NCBI GenBank assembly: GCA_964535735.1
Contig: CAZHTM010000001.1
Coordinates: 174,055 to 238,054 of the forward strand
Reading direction: 5' to 3'
Source of the DNA: J089 sp964535735
GTDB taxonomy: Bacteria > Fidelibacterota > Marinisomatia > Marinisomatales > J089
DNA length: 64,000 bases
Shown here: positions 41,939 to 52,100 of the stretch, one piece after another
Layout of the letters: each line of letters opens with the position of its first letter
How positions within the stretch are numbered: position 1 is the first letter of the stretch
Notes under the pieces: generated by a model
Seen by the model: the letters and a program-made list of their open reading frames with translations, nothing else
Databases searched by the model: none
What the model was told of the DNA's origin: nothing
Position numbers and translations under genes: made by a program

Positions 41939-42945
41939 TTTATAATCAATTCGGAAATACTGAATTCCAAGTCTCGCGGATTGGATTTGGTACCTGGGGA
42001 TTGAGTGGAACTTCCTATGGCTCTGTTGATGATGCGGTGTCTATCAAAGCGCTACAAACAGCTTTTGATGAAGGTATCAATTTCTTTGATACAGCCGATC
42101 TCTATGGTGATGGTCATAGTGAGCGCATACTTACAAAAGCTCTAGGGACCAAACGTGACCGTATCTTTATTGCTACTAAAGGCGGAACCCTACCACATAC
42201 GGGGTTTTACATGCCCCAGGATTTTTCCGTTGACTATCTTAACCAAGCTCTGGAAAACAGTTTGGCGCGATTAAAAACAGATTACATTGATTTATATCAA
42301 TTACACAGTCCTGAAGTAAACAGTCTAGATTTGGATAATATTTTAACATTTTTTGAGAAAAAGGTTCAGGAAGGTAAGATTCGGTATTATGGCATTTCCT
42401 TGCGATCCCCAGCAGATGGAATGAAGATTCTTAACACGTATCATCTTGATGCTATCCAAGTAAACTATAATTTAATCGACCAACGGGCTGAAGAAATCGG
42501 TCTATTTAATCTCTGTTTGAAAAAGGGTGTGGCTGTAATTGCACGTACACCGCTATGCTTTGGTTTTTTAACGGGACGATATACGGGAGAGGAGACATTT
42601 ACACCGCCTGATCACCGGGCGAATTGGCCACGTGCTCAGATACGAAGGTGGGCTCAAGCGACTAAGCTATTTTCACCATTAAATGAAAATAAAAACAGAA
42701 CGCTTCCCCAATTAGCTTTAGCATTCTGTTATTCGAATCCGGCAGTATCCACCGTCATACCTGGAATGATGAATTCAACAGAGGTAATAGAAAACGTGCA
42801 AACACTTGATTTACCCAATTTATCTGCGGGAGAAATGGATTATATCCAAACCGTGTATCGAAATAATACCTTTTTTGATCAGACCATAAAACAGACGTCC
42901 ATTACAAAGACCTTAAAAGCAAAAGAATATCGTGCCATCATTTAA
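41935..42945 (+). CDS. Aldo/keto reductase
   Basis: A 336-residue (beta/alpha)8 oxidoreductase with the complete catalytic tetrad: Asp52, Tyr57 (FDTADLYGDG), Lys82 (ATKGG) and His124 (YQLHSP). NADPH-binding residues are suggested by IPGMMNSTEVIENV at the C-terminus. Members of this family in sugar clusters reduce keto groups of nucleotide-linked or free sugars, including in deoxysugar and branched-sugar synthesis. It overlaps its upstream neighbour by 4 bases and is followed by a methyltransferase, so it belongs to the same transcript. Substrate unknown. Confidence 0.88.
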   Translation: MIYNQFGNTEFQVSRIGFGTWGLSGTSYGSVDDAVSIKALQTAFDEGINFFDTADLYGDGHSERILTKALGTKRDRIFIATKGGTLPHTGFYMPQDFSVDYLNQALENSLARLKTDYIDLYQLHSPEVNSLDLDNILTFFEKKVQEGKIRYYGISLRSPADGMKILNTYHLDAIQVNYNLIDQRAEEIGLFNLCLKKGVAVIARTPLCFGFLTGRYTGEETFTPPDHRANWPRAQIRRWAQATKLFSPLNENKNRTLPQLALAFCYSNPAVSTVIPGMMNSTEVIENVQTLDLPNLSAGEMDYIQTVYRNNTFFDQTIKQTSITKTLKAKEYRAII

Positions 42946-42949
42946 TAAA

Positions 42950-43897
42950 ATGAATTCTCTGAATAAATCTCAAGAAACCAGGATCAAATTAAACCAATTA
43001 TGTGCGGTATGGGGTATAGAACCATCAGATCTCCATCCAGAGGTTAAAAGAATTTTTGAAGAATCCGATCTTTCATATGGATACCCTTCGAAAGAGGAGA
43101 GGGATAATCATATTCATAAAATATTAGTTCTGTTAGCGAATAGACTTCGGAAACGTTCCACAGAAGAAAACAAAGTTGCCTTCCAGGACGGGTGGGCGGA
43201 AAACTTAAAACTGTGTCTTGAAAGTGGTGTTTCAATTCAAAATCTTAAACCAAAATATCTTAGGCCTTATGATTTAATCAGGGGGAAAGAAGATTATATA
43301 TGTCCGAAAGACCCTAATATATTGGATAAACTATATTCAATGTTGATATTGCAATCAGCTTATACTTATTTCAGAAATGTTAATGTCGTTTATGAATTTG
43401 GGTGCGGAACTGGCCAATACTTATATCAACTCAACAGAATTTTCCCTGAAATGGAAATGGTCGGTCTTGATTGGGTGGATTCATCACAAAAGATTTTGGA
43501 ACTGATCCATGATAAGTACCCAAATATTACCGGTAAAAAGTTTGATATGCTCAATCCCGATCACAATTTCAAATTGGTACCGGAATCTGGTATATTAACC
43601 GTAGGTGCGCTCGAACAGGTTGGATCTCAATTCAGACCTTTCCTCAATTATCTTTTATCACAAAAACCTAAAATTGTTGTGCATCATGAACCAATCGAAG
43701 AGTTTTATCAACAAGGTAATCTTTATGATTATTTAGCCTATCAGTATCACCATTCGAGAGGTTATTTGTCGGGGTATTTAACTGAATTAAAAAAATTAGA
43801 GAGAGAAGGGCAGTTAAGCATTCTGAGAAACCAGAGATTTCCTTTCGGAGACCCATTTCATGAATCCGGTTCATTAATCGTATGGACGCCAGCCTAA
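42950..43897 (+). CDS. Class I SAM-dependent methyltransferase
   Basis: The protein (about 315 residues from ATG 42950; a GTG at 42932 would add six and overlap the previous gene) has a helical N-terminal region and a Rossmann methyltransferase domain with SAM motif I VYEFGCGTGQYL (Gly151-Gly155 region), motif II-like MVGLDWVDSSQ, and GILTVGALEQVG. The fold is typical of small-molecule or sugar O-methyltransferases. The substrate is unknown; the island context suggests methylation of a sugar or of a nucleotide-sugar intermediate. The gene is AT-rich compared with the flagellar genes. Confidence 0.8.
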   Translation: MNSLNKSQETRIKLNQLCAVWGIEPSDLHPEVKRIFEESDLSYGYPSKEERDNHIHKILVLLANRLRKRSTEENKVAFQDGWAENLKLCLESGVSIQNLKPKYLRPYDLIRGKEDYICPKDPNILDKLYSMLILQSAYTYFRNVNVVYEFGCGTGQYLYQLNRIFPEMEMVGLDWVDSSQKILELIHDKYPNITGKKFDMLNPDHNFKLVPESGILTVGALEQVGSQFRPFLNYLLSQKPKIVVHHEPIEEFYQQGNLYDYLAYQYHHSRGYLSGYLTELKKLEREGQLSILRNQRFPFGDPFHESGSLIVWTPA

Positions 43898-43910
43898 TCT
43901 TGAGATAGCA

Positions 43911-44435
43911 ATGATTGTCGAATCCACAAAATTAAAAGGCGTAAAAAGAATCACTCCTCCAACTATTTTTCATGATTTTCGGGGTGATTACATCGAGTTA
44001 TATAATAACCAATTATATCACGAGGCTGGGATCGAGGTTGATTTTGTCCAGGATGATATCTCGGTTTCCATGAAAAATGTACTCCGCGGAATTCATGGTG
44101 ATCAGGTTACGACCAAATTGATTTCCTGCCTGTTGGGAGAAATTTACTTGGTGATTGTCAATTGCGATGAACAGTCTGAGCAATATCGGGAATGGCAGCC
44201 ATTTATTATATCGGATAAAAACCGCTACCAAATTCTGGTACCACCGAGGTTCGGTGTAGCCCATTTGGTTTTAACAGAGAAGGCTATTTTTCATTATAAA
44301 CAATCCACTTATTATAATCGCGAAAGTCAATTCACCATTCGCTGGGATGATCCTTCTCTTGGAATAACTTGGCCTATAGATGATCCGATACTGTCCAAAC
44401 GAGATAGCAATCAAGAAACAATGTCGGACCAGTAA
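43911..44435 (+). CDS. Cupin-type NDP-4-keto-sugar 3,5-epimerase, RmlC-like
   Basis: The 174-residue protein has the RmlC pattern: FHDFRGDYIELYNN near residue 20, RGIHGDQ at 59-65 with the candidate catalytic His62, TTKLISCLLGEIYLVIVNC, and PPRFGVAHLVL. A second conserved residue, the Tyr acting as acid in RmlC, may be Tyr124-131 region (HYKQSTYY). In Campylobacter heptose modification, MlghB/DdahB of this family act on GDP-4-keto-6-deoxy-heptose together with a WcaG-type reductase, which is also present here (40991-41938). It is followed 2 bases later by the giant fusion gene. Confidence 0.83.
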   Translation: MIVESTKLKGVKRITPPTIFHDFRGDYIELYNNQLYHEAGIEVDFVQDDISVSMKNVLRGIHGDQVTTKLISCLLGEIYLVIVNCDEQSEQYREWQPFIISDKNRYQILVPPRFGVAHLVLTEKAIFHYKQSTYYNRESQFTIRWDDPSLGITWPIDDPILSKRDSNQETMSDQ

Positions 44436-44437
44436 CA

Positions 44438-47400
44438 ATGAAAAAAAATATACTATTATTAACCAATGAATTGACAGAATGGTACTATGCCTGTCGGTAC
44501 ACTTACGAAGGTAATTTTGGTATCGAAGAAGGATTTACTAGTCAAAACTTATCCTATATAACTGTTCCTGTTTTCCTCTATTCTGAAAATACAATTTGGG
44601 AAAAATGGCAGGAAGTAATTATCGATAATCTTCAAAATTATTCGTTTGACCAAATTTGGTTTGAGATTGGGCATGCGAATTACACAGAAAAATTTGCTGA
44701 TTTTATTAAGCACGCCGCCCCGTTACGTATTGGGTATCAGGTTGAAAGTTTTGTTCCTGATCCGTATGAATTCATCCTAAACCCAAAAGGTACCGAAGGG
44801 CGCGTAAAAAGGGCGGAAAAAAACCGACAACTCGCGACTCATATTATTGCAGTGGATGAACATGATGTAGATATTCTTCAATCGGATTATCATATTCCAG
44901 CCTTTTGGTGGTGTGGCTTATCGATTCCTGAAAAATATATAGCAGATGAAATCCGACCACATTCATCCAAAGAGGCATATTTTTTTGGTACTCCTTATGG
45001 ACACCGAAGAAAATGGTTAACGCATGATTCTCTTAAATCACTATTGAAAATTGGATCTTCTGCCGAAGATCGAACTTCATTTCCTCAAAAATATAATCAA
45101 TTAATAAAACTTGTTGAAACGTACTTGACTACGGACCAGGTGATTGATCCATTAGTTTTTAATAAGATTATCGATGGAATTCGATCTATAAGAAAAGCCA
45201 CATACCCAATTTGGTTGAGATCATTATCTCAGGGATCGGCCGTTATCAATCTCCCACAGTTTGCCCATGCATATGCTAGCCGCGTCAAACAGGGGATGGC
45301 TGTGGGCGCACCGGTGATATCCTGGAGAATCCCGGATCGTCCGAAAACGGAAAAATTGTTTATTGATGGACAGGATATCCTGTTGTATTCAGCAGATTCA
45401 CCGGAAGAGTTGGCTGCCCACATTCGTCAAATACAGGCGGATAAAGAATACAGTAATTGGATAGCGAATAACGGATTGCAAAAACTCAAGAAGTACCACA
45501 CCACGGAAAGATTTGTTAAAAATGTACAAAATTGGTTAGTGCACAACATCGGTCCTGATTATGGCATTGAGAAAGGATCTATAATAAGTCATGCTCCAAA
45601 GAAACCAATCATCAATAATACGAAATCTGATTCCAACGAAAATTCTAAAGATGGCATTAAAATGAAGGATATTACCGATAACAATGATTCGAGTATCTCC
45701 AGAGAAATACCGAAAGCTATAAATAAAGTTTCTTATATACATATCCCCAAAACCGGAGGTACTTATCTCGCCCAATTGGAAAGCCAAACTAAACCTGTAA
45801 TCGAACCCATGAACTATTTGGGGCATTGCTATATAGTCAATGATTTAAACGTTATCAATCCTATTGACGATTTACCAGGGAGAGATATGAACCGGGTCGT
45901 TTTGAAAAACTCTCTGGGTAATTCGATAATCTTCTCTACTGTACGTAATATATTTGATTGGTTAGTCAGTTACTACTTCCATGCAGGCGGATTTAATCCG
46001 AAATATTGTGATCCCAATCATTATGACTATATCAATGCAAATAAAGGATTTGATTATTTACTCAATGTAATTGCAAATCGTGAAGAACCTTGGCCAAATA
46101 GAAAATTTATTTATTTCCAATTATTCACAGATAATGGAGAATTTTTACCTGATTGGTTAAATCGCACCCATTCACTCGATGAGGATTTGGCACATTTTGC
46201 TAAGGAATTTGGTGTGGGATATGCGGGCCAAGCGTCTCAAAGAATTGGCCGGAAAGGTAAGGAGAAAGATTACCGAACATATTATACTGACAAATTGGTC
46301 TCTTTAGTCTATGAAACATGGAAACGAGAATTAAATCTTTACGGATTTGAATTCGAAACATTAGAAAATGATAAAGGGCTTGTCGGACGAAAAGTTGATC
46401 AGAGTTTGAAGGATCAAATTCGCTATAATTATAAGAGCGATTTGTTATCGATCGGTGGGAAAATTACTGAGACGGGCATTATAAAGAATGGCGAGAATAC
46501 CTATGAAGAACTTCTTACTCGTCAATTAATTGTAAAAAATGATCCAATTCGATTACACCTTGGCTGTGGTGAGGAATATTTTGAAGGGTATATCAACATT
46601 GATTATCCTCCAGAAGATCACAATGTTATGGAGATAAAAGCAGATTATTATGCGGATATTACAAAATTAAACTTTCCGGATAATTCTGTCGATGAAATTC
46701 GATTGCATCATGTATTTGAGCATTTCCCACGGGTTACAGCACTGGCATTATTAATTCGTTGGCAAAAATGGTTAAAAATTGGAGGGCAACTTTATATTGA
46801 AACCCCCGATTTTGAAGGAAGTATCAAGACATTTTTGTCTAATCCAAAATGGACTGTAAAGACCGGGATCATTCGCCATTTAACTGGAGATCAATCGGCA
46901 TTTTGGGGATACCATATTGAACAATGGTTCCCTGAACGGTTCGAGCGTACGCTGTCACGCTTAGGGTTTACAAATATTCAAACCAAATCGGTTTCATGGT
47001 CCCAGGAACCTTTTTTATCAAATGTTCATGTTATTGCCAAAAAGATAGATAACCTGTCAATCGAACAGTTAATCAAGAATGCAGAATCTATTTTATGGGA
47101 AAGTACTGTTTCTCCGCTTGAGAAGCCGTCACACGATGTATGGTGCGATCAACTAAGAGAAATTGTTGCCAATGGCGGATCGGTCAGTACACCATTCCAA
47201 AAAATACATCCCGGAAATGCTATAATGAGCAATGATACACAAAATCAGAGTGAAGCACCTGAAACACTATATATCGGGATCAAGTATTACGGCCATGATT
47301 CCGCGATCTTTTCCATAGATCCTGCCCATCAGGTACAGTTCGGATTAGCGACGGAAAGAGTAACCCGGTATAAGCATGATACCCTCTTTCCAATACCTGC

Positions 47401-49153
47401 CCTTAATCGGATGATCGCATATAAAGAAATAGACCCAACGCAAATTAAAAAGATTCACCTGGGAAGCTGTTTTATTTGTCAGGGATCCGAGAAACTTCCC
47501 ATTCATGTTTATGAACAAAATCTCCTGGAACGTGAATTATTTAATGCACCCTATGTCAAAGATTTTGAAACGAAACTGGCACAATTCCACAAAATGCCAG
47601 ACCAGGAGAAATTGGAAGTATTTTCATCACCGGTTGGTAATAAATATTTACAAATAACCGAAGACCAAACACTGATCACTTTGGATCAGCATTTCGAGAA
47701 TAGACTTGCAAAAATATTTCCTAATGCTACTATTGAACTTTCCCATTTTGACCATGAATACTGTCATGCTGTGTCGGCATATTATTCATCGCCATTCGAA
47801 ACGGCTTTAGTGTTTGCATTTGACGGTTATGGTGATGATCAATATTTTTCCCGTGTCTATCATGTTGAGCGTGGTGAGTTCAAGGAAATTGGCAATTCGA
47901 GATCCGATGTACGGGCTTTAACATTTAAATCCTCAACTCAATCGGTAACGCACGAATGTTCCATCGGAGGACTTTATTCATATTTCACGTATCTATTGGG
48001 CTTTCGACCTGACTCTGATGAAGGGAAAGTTGAAGCGTTGGCCGCATTTGGCCAATGGAATAACGATCTTTTCAATACTCTGAATGGATTGGTATCTCTG
48101 GATAAAAACGGCTCGATAAAGATAGATCATCGTGCAACTGAGCAAGAACTGAGCTTGGATAAAATGGAAACCCTTTTGCAGAAAATGAAAAAAGAGGATG
48201 TGGCCGCCGCTATCCAGAAGTTTTTAGAGAAAATATTGTTGCAATATGTGTCCTATTACATTGAAAAAACCGGGATAAGAAAAATTTGTTTAAGTGGTGG
48301 GGTGGCTGCTAATGTGATCGCTAATATGCATATAAATGATGAATTGGCAGAGGAAATATTTATCACACCCGCCATGGCGGATGATGGTGCGGCTCAGGGA
48401 GCGGCCATCCTTTCGTTACTGGAAAACGGATATTCTTACAATGAATTGAAATGGCTTCAAGCCCAAGTGATGCCATATTGGGGTACCGCTTATTCTCAGG
48501 ATGACGTCGAAAGAGCAGTTGATGAATTTTCCTCGGAAATAACAGTAGTGGACCGGACGAATGACTGGCCGGAGTTAGTGGCGGAGTTCATTACTCACGG
48601 TGAAGTGGGTGCCATTTTCCAAGGGCGAATGGAATGGGGGCCGCGTGCTTTAGGAAATCGGAGTATTGTCGCTGATGTGCGTGATCCTGAAATTCAAAAT
48701 AAAATCAATGGACAGATCAAAAACCGTCCATGGTTTCAACCATTTTGTCCCTCAATACTTGAGGAAGAACGGGAGCAACTATTCGAACACGCTTATTCCA
48801 ATAAACACATGACAATTGCGTTTAAAATGAAACCAGAATTCAGGGAAATATTACCGGGCGCTATCCATGTGGACGGTACGGCTAGAGCTCAATTCGTAAG
48901 TGAGGAGGATAACCTTAATTATTATCGCCTAATCAAGAAGGTAAAAGAAATAACAGGATATGGTGTCATTTTAAATACGTCGTTTAATAAGCATGGACGA
49001 ACTATTGTGGAAAGTCCTAAAGATGCAATTCGTGATTTTCTAGATACCAACATGGATTTTCTGGTACTGGAAGGATATATCTGTCGCCGTATCCGAAAAA
49101 AACACCGCTCAATCACCAGACAACCTATGCCCGAAATGGTTAAAGAATCATGA
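44438..49153 (+). CDS. Four-module giant: glycosyltransferase + sulfotransferase + methyltransferase + O-carbamoyltransferase
   Basis: A 1571-residue cytosolic protein with four enzyme modules. Residues 1-375 look like a group-1 (GT4-type) glycosyltransferase with KQGMAVGAPVISWRIPD (284-300). After a polar linker (to about 430) comes a sulfotransferase module with the PAPS loop IPKTGGT at 436-442 and a downstream STVRNIFDWLVSYYFH element typical of the 3'-phosphate site. A SAM methyltransferase follows (LHLGCGEE at 706-713, VDEIRLHHVFEHF). Residues about 940-1555 form a NodU/TobZ-type O-carbamoyltransferase, with GHDSA at 952-956, FAFDGYGDD, ICLSGGVAAN, EWGPRALGNRS at 1399-1409 and LNTSFNKHG. 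All key motifs are intact. The 3' end overlaps the next gene by 4 bases. Probably decorates a glycan with sugar, sulfate, methyl and carbamoyl groups. Confidence 0.85.
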   Translation: MKKNILLLTNELTEWYYACRYTYEGNFGIEEGFTSQNLSYITVPVFLYSENTIWEKWQEVIIDNLQNYSFDQIWFEIGHANYTEKFADFIKHAAPLRIGYQVESFVPDPYEFILNPKGTEGRVKRAEKNRQLATHIIAVDEHDVDILQSDYHIPAFWWCGLSIPEKYIADEIRPHSSKEAYFFGTPYGHRRKWLTHDSLKSLLKIGSSAEDRTSFPQKYNQLIKLVETYLTTDQVIDPLVFNKIIDGIRSIRKATYPIWLRSLSQGSAVINLPQFAHAYASRVKQGMAVGAPVISWRIPDRPKTEKLFIDGQDILLYSADSPEELAAHIRQIQADKEYSNWIANNGLQKLKKYHTTERFVKNVQNWLVHNIGPDYGIEKGSIISHAPKKPIINNTKSDSNENSKDGIKMKDITDNNDSSISREIPKAINKVSYIHIPKTGGTYLAQLESQTKPVIEPMNYLGHCYIVNDLNVINPIDDLPGRDMNRVVLKNSLGNSIIFSTVRNIFDWLVSYYFHAGGFNPKYCDPNHYDYINANKGFDYLLNVIANREEPWPNRKFIYFQLFTDNGEFLPDWLNRTHSLDEDLAHFAKEFGVGYAGQASQRIGRKGKEKDYRTYYTDKLVSLVYETWKRELNLYGFEFETLENDKGLVGRKVDQSLKDQIRYNYKSDLLSIGGKITETGIIKNGENTYEELLTRQLIVKNDPIRLHLGCGEEYFEGYINIDYPPEDHNVMEIKADYYADITKLNFPDNSVDEIRLHHVFEHFPRVTALALLIRWQKWLKIGGQLYIETPDFEGSIKTFLSNPKWTVKTGIIRHLTGDQSAFWGYHIEQWFPERFERTLSRLGFTNIQTKSVSWSQEPFLSNVHVIAKKIDNLSIEQLIKNAESILWESTVSPLEKPSHDVWCDQLREIVANGGSVSTPFQKIHPGNAIMSNDTQNQSEAPETLYIGIKYYGHDSAIFSIDPAHQVQFGLATERVTRYKHDTLFPIPALNRMIAYKEIDPTQIKKIHLGSCFICQGSEKLPIHVYEQNLLERELFNAPYVKDFETKLAQFHKMPDQEKLEVFSSPVGNKYLQITEDQTLITLDQHFENRLAKIFPNATIELSHFDHEYCHAVSAYYSSPFETALVFAFDGYGDDQYFSRVYHVERGEFKEIGNSRSDVRALTFKSSTQSVTHECSIGGLYSYFTYLLGFRPDSDEGKVEALAAFGQWNNDLFNTLNGLVSLDKNGSIKIDHRATEQELSLDKMETLLQKMKKEDVAAAIQKFLEKILLQYVSYYIEKTGIRKICLSGGVAANVIANMHINDELAEEIFITPAMADDGAAQGAAILSLLENGYSYNELKWLQAQVMPYWGTAYSQDDVERAVDEFSSEITVVDRTNDWPELVAEFITHGEVGAIFQGRMEWGPRALGNRSIVADVRDPEIQNKINGQIKNRPWFQPFCPSILEEEREQLFEHAYSNKHMTIAFKMKPEFREILPGAIHVDGTARAQFVSEEDNLNYYRLIKKVKEITGYGVILNTSFNKHGRTIVESPKDAIRDFLDTNMDFLVLEGYICRRIRKKHRSITRQPMPEMVKES

Positions 49154-52100
49154 ATCTCAATACAATCATTTTCAGTTATAATCGGGCTCTTCAGTTAGAT
49201 GGCGTATTACAATCCTTAATACTTCATTGTTCTGATATTTCAGAATATCACATAAGTGTATTATTCAAAGCTGATCCTGAACATTCGGCGAGCTACCAAA
49301 CGCTTCAAGGTGATTATGCAATTTATGATTGGATAGATTTTATTGAAGAAACTGATTTTCATCAGGATTTAGTAAGGGAATTAAAAGGTTTTGATTACAT
49401 TTTATTTTTAGTGGATGATAACATATTTGTCCAGGATTTTGTCCTGAAAGATTTGATTACAATATTTAAATCTCAGAAGAAGGCCATCGGTTTTTCATTA
49501 CGTCTGGGAAAAAACACTACGTACTGTTATACATTAAACAAAGATCAATCATTGCCAGTATTCTCACCTATCAAACCTAGCCAATTTTTCACATTTAATT
49601 GGGTGGGGAGTGATCATGATTTCGGATATCCATTGGAAGTGTCAAGCTCGATCTATCGTGCTGAAGTCATACTTAAAATATTATCTGATTTTCGAGCCCA
49701 TAATCCAAATAACTTGGAATGGATATTAGCAAATCAAGCATCCAAGTTTATAAACCAAACTCCAGAGTTGGTTTGTCCTAAACAATCTATAACGTTTTGT
49801 GTTCCCGTTAACAAGGTTCAAACAGTTGTCCCTAATAATCGAGCAGGAGAATTCCATGCTTATTCCGCAGATGAATTAAAAGATTTGTTCAATCAGGGAT
49901 ACCGTATAAATGTTCGGAAGTACCATGGGTTTACACCAAATGCCTGTCATCAGGAAGTACCTATATTATTTTATAATCCATCTAATAAACGCCTGTTGGA
50001 GCCCCTGATAACCGGCGATTTACATGAAAGCTTTCCCCTGCGAAAAGAATTATCAAAACTGATAAATGTAATTCAGGAAAAGGACCACCTTTCAATTTCA
50101 GAAAACATTCCGCTGAAATCGATAATCTATGATTTGAACTGGAGTTATCAGGACCGAAACCTGTTTATACAATTGGCATTATCTCTATATAAAATTAATG
50201 CTGTCCACGGAATACAGTATTTAGACGATCTTTTAACTGTTCAGCACGAAGACTGGCGCTTTGCATCATTTTCTAAAGATAATTGGGATTTAGTGGATAA
50301 ATACTTGTCAGGGAATCATGTGGAGGGACCTTTAGTATCTGTCGTAATGCCTGTTTATAACGGAGAACAATTTCTTAGCGAAGCAATAGATAGCATACTA
50401 AATCAGACTTTTAAAGATTTTGAATTCATAATCGTGGACGATGGGTCTACGGACAAAACAGCAGAAATTATAAGGTCCTATGAGGATGATCGCATCGTTT
50501 ATTGTAAAAATGAGAAAAATTTAGGGATTGTAAAGACATTAAATCGCGGGCTGGCATTAGCAAAGGGTAAATACATTGCTCGTGCCGATGCGGATGATAT
50601 ATCATTGCCAGAACGATTGAAGATTCAGACGCAATATATGGAATCTAACCCCAATATCATGTTGTATGGCTCCTCGATGATCATCATCGATGAAGAAGGA
50701 AAGGTCCTTGGGGAAGAAATCGTTCCTGTTGTGGAAGAGCAAATTATTCGACGGTTAGTAGTCTCTTGTTCTTTTGTTCATCCATCAGTCATGATGCGGA
50801 GGGATATTATTCAAAAAGCAGGTGGCTATTTATCAGATAGACCACATGCAGAAGATTATGATCTTTGGTGCAGGATGAGTTTGAACTTTGAAGAAGGTTT
50901 AGCTAATTGCAAAAAATCTTTAGTTCATTACCGCGTGAATAATGGTGGTGTCAGTAGTCGAAACCAGTTAACTCAGGTAAATTCATCATTACTCATTGGA
51001 TGGCGATATTTACAGCAAAAAACAGGCACTGCCCTCGCTGGTTCTGTATATAAAGGACTGTATTTTGCTTGGTTGGGTGATTGGAGTTATTGGAACGAGG
51101 ATTATTTTAGTAAATGTAATCTTCTCTTTAGTTGGATTGAAAAAGAACCAATAATACAATCACGATGGAAATCATTTTTCAAATCATTGGAACACTTTCA
51201 AAAAACAGGGAAAAATAGAATTTCCGGGTTCCATAATTCTAGAATACCGCAAAATAATAATAGTGAATTCCGAGTCGTAGCCATCATGTCTGCTTACAAT
51301 GAAGCCGATGTGATTTACCATGTTATCAAAGATTTAATTGACCAGGGAATATTGGTTTATTTTATCGATCATCATTCTACGGATGAAACGGTCAAAATAG
51401 TCTCTCAGTTTTTAGGGAAGGGTGTAATAAAGATTGAAACATTTCCTGAAGATTCAGGATTTGAACTCCCAAAGGATGTATATGCCTGGCGATATATTTT
51501 AAGACGAAAAGAAGATATCGTTAAATCTCTAGGGCCAGGATGGTATATGCACATAGATGCAGATGAATTTCGTGAATCCCCTTGGCTAGGAATTTCTCTT
51601 TATGATGGCTTGAAAATCGTTGACAGTCAGGGATACAACGCCGTTGAATTTTCCATATTTGATTTTAAACCCGTAAATAATGATTTTATTCCGGGAAGCG
51701 ATGTAAGGAAAGCACTGCGATATTATTCACAACCAAATCATCAATCAGATACAGTTCAATTAAAATGTTGGAAATATTATGGTCAGGACTTCAATCTTTG
51801 GAGGAGTGGTGGGCATATTATTGAATTTAAAGGTCGTCGCATTTTCCCGATTCCATTTATCATGCGTCATTATCCAATTAGGAGTCAACAGCATGGTATT
51901 AAAAAGGTATTTAATGAGAGAAAAAGTCGGTTTGATCCTCAAGAAAGATCCAATCAGTGGCATGTACAGTATGATCAAATCAGTAACAAAGCTTATCAAT
52001 TCATAAAGAATCCCAAAACGTTACAAAAATATGATGGAGAAACGGCACGACAGGGTTTGAAACCCAATCCCGTATTCGAAAGTTATTCGAACCAACCTTT

